This document shows, piece after piece, positions 58,117-64,000 of a stretch of DNA of 64,000 bases (position 1 is the first letter of the stretch; the number at the start of each line of letters is the position of its first letter). Below the pieces are notes generated by a model. It was given only the letters and a program-made list of their open reading frames with translations, was not told the DNA's origin and made no database searches. The stretch covers positions 630,269,240 through 630,333,239 of the forward strand of contig NC_081415.1 in NCBI RefSeq assembly GCF_030272615.1, read 5' to 3'. The stretch comes from Cryptomeria japonica (taxonomy: Eukaryota > Streptophyta > Pinopsida > Cupressales > Cupressaceae). A program made the position numbers and the translations under genes.

Positions 58117-58327
58117 GGCCTTCCTTCCTTCATGTTTTCTTTTCAACATGTTTTTGTATCTCTTTTTGGAGAGGAGTTTTTTCCCACTGGGTTTTCTCCT
58201 TTACTCCGCTTTATAGAGATTTTCTTATATTCGGGTACCTGATCAGGCCTTGTTGCTAGGACCCTTTATTGCATTGTAGTTCCTTTGCTTTCTTCTGCAT
58301 TGTTTGTAGCTGCATTGTAGCTCATCT

Positions 58328-58337
58328 TAAGGGGGGG
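58328..58337 (+). promoter_or_regulatory. Polypurine tract of the 5.0 kb copia element
   Basis: TTAAGGGGGGG directly precedes the 3' LTR start TGTTAG. Confidence 0.8.
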
Positions 58338-58684
58338 TGTTAGAGTAAAGTAATTAATTAACTTTACTCTCCTCTTAAGATTTCACTTTATGCATATATT
58401 AGTCATTTAATAATTAATATTTAATTATTAGTCATTTAATAATTAATATTTAATTATTAAATGCTCTCACCTTAGGGTTAGGTTTTCCTTTTGGTGTTGA
58501 TCTCCTTTATAAGGATTGATCTCTTGTATTATTGTCATATTATTGATTCATTTTTCTCTGATAATAAATCTTTTCATTTTGTCAGAGCCAAAACCCTTGT
58601 TTCGTTCTCTCTCTTTCTCTGTGACAGGTTTCTTGCATGCAGGTTTCTTTGGGTTCTGTGGATTTGTATTTCTCAAATCCTACA
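58338..58684 (+). repeat. 3' LTR of the 5.0 kb copia element
   Basis: 347 bp, same as the 5' LTR except for a 29-base tandem duplication (ATTAGTCATTTAATAATTAA...) and about eight substitutions. Confidence 0.93.
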
Positions 58685-58885
58685 AAACCTACCCTAACTA
58701 AGAAAGATTCTTTATACAGTAGTTGCCTAACTCCACAAGTGGAAAATGTAATTATTATTATTATTCACTATTAATTAGATAGGGCAAGTACTATTTGGGA
58801 TCCTAGTTTGCTTCGTTCGGAGACGGGACAAAATTTTCTTTATACTTGAACTGGAAGGGAGTACGGGTGGAAACATGAACCATTG

Positions 58886-59259
58886 TGCAACTTTAATCTC
58901 CATCAAGTCACACATCTTTCAAATATTGCCATATGAGGAAAGACATGTGACGTGTGACTTGCATGCAATATTTGAAAGACGTGTGATGAACCATATGAGG
59001 AGGGGTCATATGGTGTTGTTAGGGGTCATATGGGGTCCTTAGAGGCTACATGTGTATTAAAACACATGTGTGGCCCCTTAGGACCCCAGATGGCCCCTAA
59101 CGACACCATATGACCCCTTATGACAACTATATGATCCTATGGGGTCAAATAGGATTAGTAGGGGTTATTAGGAGTCATAAGGGTTCTTAAGGGATCATTA
59201 GAGGTCATAAGGGGTCCTTATAGTCCTAAGGGATTTTATGGTGTTGTATGGGGTCTTAT
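58886..59259. repeat. Right cluster of GGGGTCATATGG palindromes
   Basis: After two copies of a CAATATTTGAAAGACGTGTG phrase (one inverted), the same modules as at 39895-40395 appear. A near-perfect palindrome of about 127 bp (58995-59122) has arms containing GGGGTCATATGG and CCTTAGGACCCC around ACATGTGTATTAAAACACAT. The cluster stops exactly where the minus-strand copia LTR begins. Confidence 0.8.
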
Positions 59260-60468
59260 TGTTAGACAACTCAAATAACCAGAGGACGATTGAGAGGGGG
59301 GTGAATCAGTTGTCACCGAATTACATAACTTTATGCATTCAAAACCTTATTATCGGAACACATAAACTCAATACCAGAATAACATATATAGCAATTAAAC
59401 ATAAGCATAAATCACAAAACAGTTACCATCCATTCATAACACATGACACCAATATTTGTACATGGAAAACCCGGTAAAGGGAAAAATCACGGTGGGAAGC
59501 CTACCTACAATCAGATAATACTTCTGCAGTAAGTATGTGATTATAATATGAGTGGCCTGCACATGCAGGAAGGCCAACAGCCTAGAGTACACTTCTCATC
59601 ACAAAAAGGAGCCTCACAGACTACATAAACATCAGACTACAATCCAGAAAGAAGAGTGAACTACAAGTATAGCATCTCCTATGCCTGAGTACGATTCGGG
59701 TTAAGCTCAATACCAGAGGCCTTAAACCTCTCTTATAAACCCAATTCAATCACCTATGATCGACTGAACCTTATTTATATGATTACAACAGTATTCACAC
59801 ACCTTGACCTGTGATCTACAAAGAGATCTTACATCATATTTATACCAACCTGGGACCTAAACAATTAGGTAGGCCACCAAAAAGATAGAATAATAAGTTC
59901 ATAACATAAATCTATAATCCAATGATCAACCAAGTCGGCTTAGGCCAAAAAGAATGTAAACCAATCCTTAAATCTTGTCTGTAACACATCAGGAACATCC
60001 TCCAACATGTTACAGAAACCAGTCCATAACCTAGATAACACCAGACCCAAAATAGGTCACCATAAACCAAATTCAACACCACCGATAAACTGGAACACAA
60101 ACAAGATAACCAACAACATCCTAAAACCCATCTAGAAGCCGCACCAACACCACTTATCACTTGCATCAAAAGATCTTCAAAAAAGCTCTAACTTTGATGG
60201 TAAAACCCTTACCGGTGACCAAAAGGCTTACTAGAACAAATGATAGCTCCTCAGTCATCAAATCCTGAATTAACTAATCGTGATACACATGTGAATAGCA
60301 TGAATGATAGATCCAAACCAATTCCACAAGCCAAAGCATACTGGATCATACTGGATCAATATCATAAACCAAGCACTCTACCGGAACCAACCATAAACCA
60401 GTAAATAGCCAAAACAACTGGTGTTGCCATCAATGCAATACATAATCAATTCCCCCAAATTTCCAACA
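59260..60468 (-). repeat. 3' LTR of the minus-strand copia element
   Basis: On the minus strand it begins TGTTGGAAATTTGGGGG and ends GTTGTCTAACA, 1,209 bp. A TTTATAAGA box (59740-59732, minus strand) is a possible promoter. The other LTR is outside the window, so no duplication can be checked. Confidence 0.85.
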
Positions 60469-60824
60469 ATCTTCCCCTTTGGCATTAATGGCAACACTAG
60501 ATGTGAAAAACATCCAAGTGCCAAGAAATGCTAAACAAGTCTCCCCCAATGGAAGACAACCAACAATCTCCCACAAAATGATATAGCAATGAAGCTCTGA
60601 ACCAAACTCCCCTTTGACTGATATTCTGTTGAGCTTTGTTTTTCAAATATATCTCTCCTCCTTTGATGAATATGCTAAAAATCTGACATAAACATCAAAT
60701 AAAAGTCATAAATCCTCGGATTCTTATAGTTGACTACTCCCCCTAAGTAGTAGCACCACCACATCAATCCAGAATTAATAGTAGCTCTGATAATGCATAC
60801 CAGAATGATGCCAATCAACATCAC
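60469..60824 (-). other. 3' untranslated region of the minus-strand copia element
   Basis: Between the RNase H stop and the LTR; no gene. The minus strand has the polypurine tract next to the LTR, preceded by TTGCCATTAATG. Confidence 0.6.
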
Positions 60825-63800
60825 TTAGGTCTCTACCGGAGGGGCAAAAACCCCCAATCTATCTCTAAAGTACTCAAATGATTCTTTAGGCAAACGTTTA
60901 GTGGAAATGTTTGCAATCTACTCTTTAGTGTTCACATAAACTAGTCTGACTTCATTTTCTTCCACCTTCTCCTTCAAAAAGTTATACTTGATAGATATGT
61001 GCTTTGTCTTAAAATGAAATACTAGATTCTTTGATATATCAATAGCAGCAGAGTTATCATAGTGAATTACTATCAGTTAATTACAATCCACCTTTATATC
61101 CTTCAACATTTGCTTCATCCATAGAACTTGTGTACAGTTAGTAGTAGCAACAACATACTCAGCTTCAGCAATAGATAAATAAGTGAATAAATGCTTCTTG
61201 TTGATCCATGAAACAAGTTTCTTTCCAAGATGGAAAGCTCCACCAGATGTGCTATTCTGGTCATCAGCATATCCAGCCCAATTTGCATCTATATATGCAC
61301 ATAATGTAAAGTCGTCATTTTTAGGATACCATAAACCATACTCAGTTGTTCCCTGCAAATACCTGAAAATCCTTTTCACCGCACTCTCATGATTTTCTCT
61401 AGGATCACTCTGATATCCTGATATAATACAAATTGCATTTATTATATCTGGTCTAGTCTGAGTCAAATATAACAAACCACCAATCATAGACTTGTACCTA
61501 GTAGGATTTACCGGTGTAGATGCATCTTTCTTTCTCAATTTCTCACTTGTAACCATCAAAGTTATAACCGATTTACGATTTTCCATACCAAATTTCTTCA
61601 ACAACTCTCTAGCATACTTAGTTTGAAAAATAAAAATACCTTTATCAATCTGAGTAATCTGAAAACCTAAGAAAAATCTCATCTCCCCAATCATAGACAT
61701 CTCAAACTCATTCTTCATATTGTTAGAGAATTCCATACACAACTTATATTCACCTCCAAAAATGATATCATCAACAAAGACCTCAACAATCAATATGCCA
61801 TCATTAGTGATCTTAGAATATAAATTATTGTTAGCATTACCTTTAGTGAAATCAAGCTTCAAAAGATATTTATCCAATCTTGCATACCAAGCTCTAGGGG
61901 CTTGTTTCAATCCATATAAAGCTTTCTTTAACCTACAAACCATGTTTTTGTAAATCCATCAGGTTGCTCAATATAAACTTCATCTTCAAGATCTCCATTA
62001 AGAAATGCACACTTAACATCCATCTGATAAACCTTGTAATTCTTATGAGTAGCATAAGCAATAAATAATCTCATAGCTTCAATCCTAGCTATCGATGCAA
62101 AGGTTTCACCATAATCAATTCCTTCCTTCTAAGAATATCCTTTACAAACCAATCTAGCTTTATTCCTCACAACTTGTCCATCCTCATTCAATTTACTCCT
62201 AAAAACCCATTTAGTTCCAATTACAATCTTATTTTTTAGGCTGAGGAACTAAAGTCCATGTATTATTTTTTTCTATCTGATCCAATTCTTCTTCCATATC
62301 TTTCATCCAATAATCATCTTTACAAGCTTCAATTATTGATGTCGGTTCAACTTGAGAAATAAAACAAACCTCATCAGTTTCCAACCTTCTTCTTGACATC
62401 ACTCCTTTGCTTTTGTCTCCAATGATCTGATCTTCAAAATGATTCAACCTTACATACCTAGGAGTCTTCTGATTTTATGTTCCTCTGTCTTGATCTTCAG
62501 TCACTGTTGAATTTTCTGTTACTACCAGAGTAATTGGTTCAACATTTTGTTCTGGTGTAGGTGCTACCGGTTCAGTTATGATCATTTCCACTATCAGTTC
62601 TCTCTCATAGGTTCTGATTTGATTTTTGTTCTGCTCATCCACTTTGACATTTGTTCTCTCCTAAACTATCTGTAATGTTTTGTTATAGCATCTATATGTT
62701 TTTCTTTCATTAGAATAACCAATAAATATTTCTTCATCACATCTAGGATCAAACTTTTCAATGGAATCATCTCTTTTGATATATAATTTACTACCAAAGA
62801 TTTTGAAATACTTAATTGTCAGTGTATGACCAAACCATAACTCATAAGGTGTCTTACTGGTATCTCCTTTGATATGAACTTTGATGAATGTGTATACCAT
62901 CGTGCTTACAGCTTCTCTCTAGTAGATACGAGGCAGATTAGCTTCCATCGTCATAGTTCTAGCTGCATCCAAGATAGTTTTGTTCTTCCTTTCCACAACT
63001 CCATTCTACTGAGGTGTCTAGGGTGCAGACAACTATCTTTTTATCCCATTCTTCTCACAATAGCTGTTAAATTCACCGGATGTGAATTATCCACCCTAAT
63101 CTGACCTTAAATATTTAATCTTCAATCATGTCTCTATCTCAACTTTATCTTTAAAGATTTTGAACTTTTCAAATGCTTCAAACTTCTCCCTTAGAAAAGT
63201 AACCCACATCATTCTAGAATAATCATCAATGATTAGCATGAAATATCTATCACCCTAAAAACTTTTGATTCTAGTAGGACCACACAAATCAGTATGAATA
63301 AGATTAATAACATAATTAGATTTTTCTTGTATACTCTTAAAAGAACTTCTAACTTTCTTTCCCATTTGACATTCCTTACATACCAGATTATAGGGCTTTA
63401 CAATCTTAGGTATATCTCTAACTGCCTTAGTAGAGCTGATCTTCACAATGCAATCAAAACTCACATGACACAACCTCTTATGCAATAGCCAACTCTCATC
63501 AATTTGTGCAATCAAACATGTCTTCTTACCAGAGTTCAAATGAAAGATATTACCTTTAGTCTGTGTACCAGTTGCAATTTCCAATGTAGATCTGTTGATA
63601 ATCTTGCATTTTGCATCCTTGAACTATAATAAAAATCTCTTGTCCACCAATTGTCCTACACTCAAAAGATTATGCCTTAAACCTTCAACATAATAAACAT
63701 TATCATTTTTATGCTTACCATCCAATGATATTGTTCCTCTTCCCTTGATCATACATGCTTTTTCATCTCCAAATCTAACCAGACCACCATCAAATTCTTG

Positions 63801-64000
63801 CATACATAAGAACTTCCTTTTATCTCCAGTCATATGATGTGAACATCCACTATCAATTACCCATTCATCCTTGTCTTAAATTTTAGAAGCAAGGGCCTTA
63901 TCTTTAGGTACCAGATCATCTTCTTTGATAGCCAAAAATACCCATTCCTTTCCATTGTCGGATCCACTAGCTGAATCTTGTGCCGATTCATCATCAGAAT
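60825..64000 (-). pseudogene. copia pol (protease end, integrase, RT, RNase H), partial
   Basis: Minus strand, entering from beyond 64000. Protease: IDSGCSHHMTGD (about 63860-63825). Integrase: LLHKRLCHVSFD with CKECQMGK, then LIHTDLCGP, a D-stop-GG site near 63095, and NGVVERKNKT (about 63000). [38 protein letters not shown] (61920-61880) and VEVFVDDIIFG (about 61780). RNase H: DANWAGYADD, SIAEAEYVV, then HYDNSAAIDISKN and the C-terminal KTKHISI, ending at TAA 60825-60827. Two compensating frameshifts lie near 62230 and 61950. Stops include at least ten TAGs, several at invariant Gln or Trp codons (three within the KRQLSAP-QTPQQNG region). The domain set and LTR architecture fit a SIRE/Maximus-like copia. 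Confidence 0.92.

Larger units (their letters stand above)
53688..58684 (+). mobile_element. Complete Ty1/copia retrotransposon (5.0 kb), frame broken only by TAG codons
   Basis: LTRs at 53688-54005 (318 bp) and 58338-58684 (347 bp) begin TGTTAGAG and end CCTACA, with AAACC duplicated on both sides (53683-53687, 58685-58689). The 3' LTR is longer because a 29-base AT-rich segment is duplicated. One gag-pol frame of 1,288 codons spans 54250-58116. The LTRs differ at only a handful of positions, mostly transitions, so the insertion is comparatively recent. Confidence 0.95.
53203..58885 (-). repeat. Inverted partial copy of the 3.1 kb unit, split by a copia element
   Basis: 53203-53687 and 58690-58885 are together the reverse complement of about 41575-42260, including the 50 bases just left of unit 1. 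Unit 1's start thus forms one arm of a large inverted repeat with this copy. The copia element at 53688-58684 splits it. Confidence 0.88.
59260..64000 (-). mobile_element. Second copia retrotransposon, minus strand, 3' part only
   Basis: The 3' LTR (59260-60468), a polypurine tract (minus strand CCAAAGGGGAAGATT, 60469-60483) and pol running off the window end. The polypurine tract and the GGCCTTCCTGCATGTGCAGG block in the LTR are nearly the same as in the pol-less element at 41-38416. The 5' LTR and gag lie beyond 64000. Confidence 0.92.

Noticed and set aside
1-64000. tRNA or rRNA genes and CRISPR arrays
   Set aside because: No cloverleaf, rRNA core or regularly spaced repeat-spacer pattern was seen by eye; the only tRNA-like signals are retroelement primer sites.

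Overview
This window looks like intergenic heterochromatin from a large-genome seed plant. I would guess a gymnosperm, from the deeply nested, slowly decaying long elements and the absence of any recognisable host gene; this is inference. Almost everything that can be explained is transposable elements, and exact target-site duplications (TSDs) let the nesting order be read directly.

Left half, 41-38416. A pol-less LTR retrotransposon with about 0.9 kb LTRs, a Met-tRNA-type primer site and a polypurine tract carries a coiled-coil gag with several zinc knuckles and a long uncharacterised second ORF. Its first zinc knuckle is split by a 31.5 kb DNA transposon (1710-33196) with terminal inverted repeats (TIRs) beginning GGGTAAGTGCACC and a CATA duplication. 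That transposon has palindromic subterminal motifs (ACCCGTACGGGT type) at both ends. It carries a DDE-like transposase gene on + (23075-24667) and a nine-exon gene of unknown function on - (32728-28512), with a ~355 bp tandem array between the convergent genes. The transposon was itself hit twice: by an 18.3 kb Ty3/gypsy element of the Tat type (4619-22881, TSD GTTAC) and by a solo LTR (29126-30589, TSD CCAAA) inside an intron of the minus-strand gene. The Tat element has gag, protease, a G-patch-like segment, RT, RNase H, a second archaeal-type RNase H, integrase, and an antisense plant-mobile-domain ORF with its own possible promoter.

Right half. 38417-39894 is AT-rich sequence without genes. 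From 39895 to 59259 lies a large quasi-symmetrical structure. GGGGTCATATGG/CCTTAGGACCCC palindrome clusters sit at both outer edges. Inside are three direct ~3.1 kb repeat units (41626-52676), the third interrupted by a solo LTR (50694-52350, TSD ATACG), and an inverted partial unit (53203-58885), which is interrupted by a complete 5.0 kb Ty1/copia element (53688-58684, TSD AAACC). From 59260 to the window end runs the 3' LTR and pol of a second copia element on the minus strand; its polypurine tract and one LTR block resemble those of the pol-less element at the left.

The most striking observations are: (1) the two-gene giant DNA transposon, which I cannot assign to a superfamily with confidence; (2) the 5.0 kb copia element, whose 1,288-codon frame is undamaged by frameshifts yet broken by exactly ten stops, all TAG, nearly all at expected CAG codons, which suggests CHG-methylation-driven C-to-T decay; (3) GCGCTATTGT-type repeats present in opposite orientations at the two ends of the Tat element, one set next to the antisense ORF promoter; and (4) the long palindromes bracketing the 3.1 kb array. 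No tRNA, rRNA, CRISPR or intact host gene was seen.
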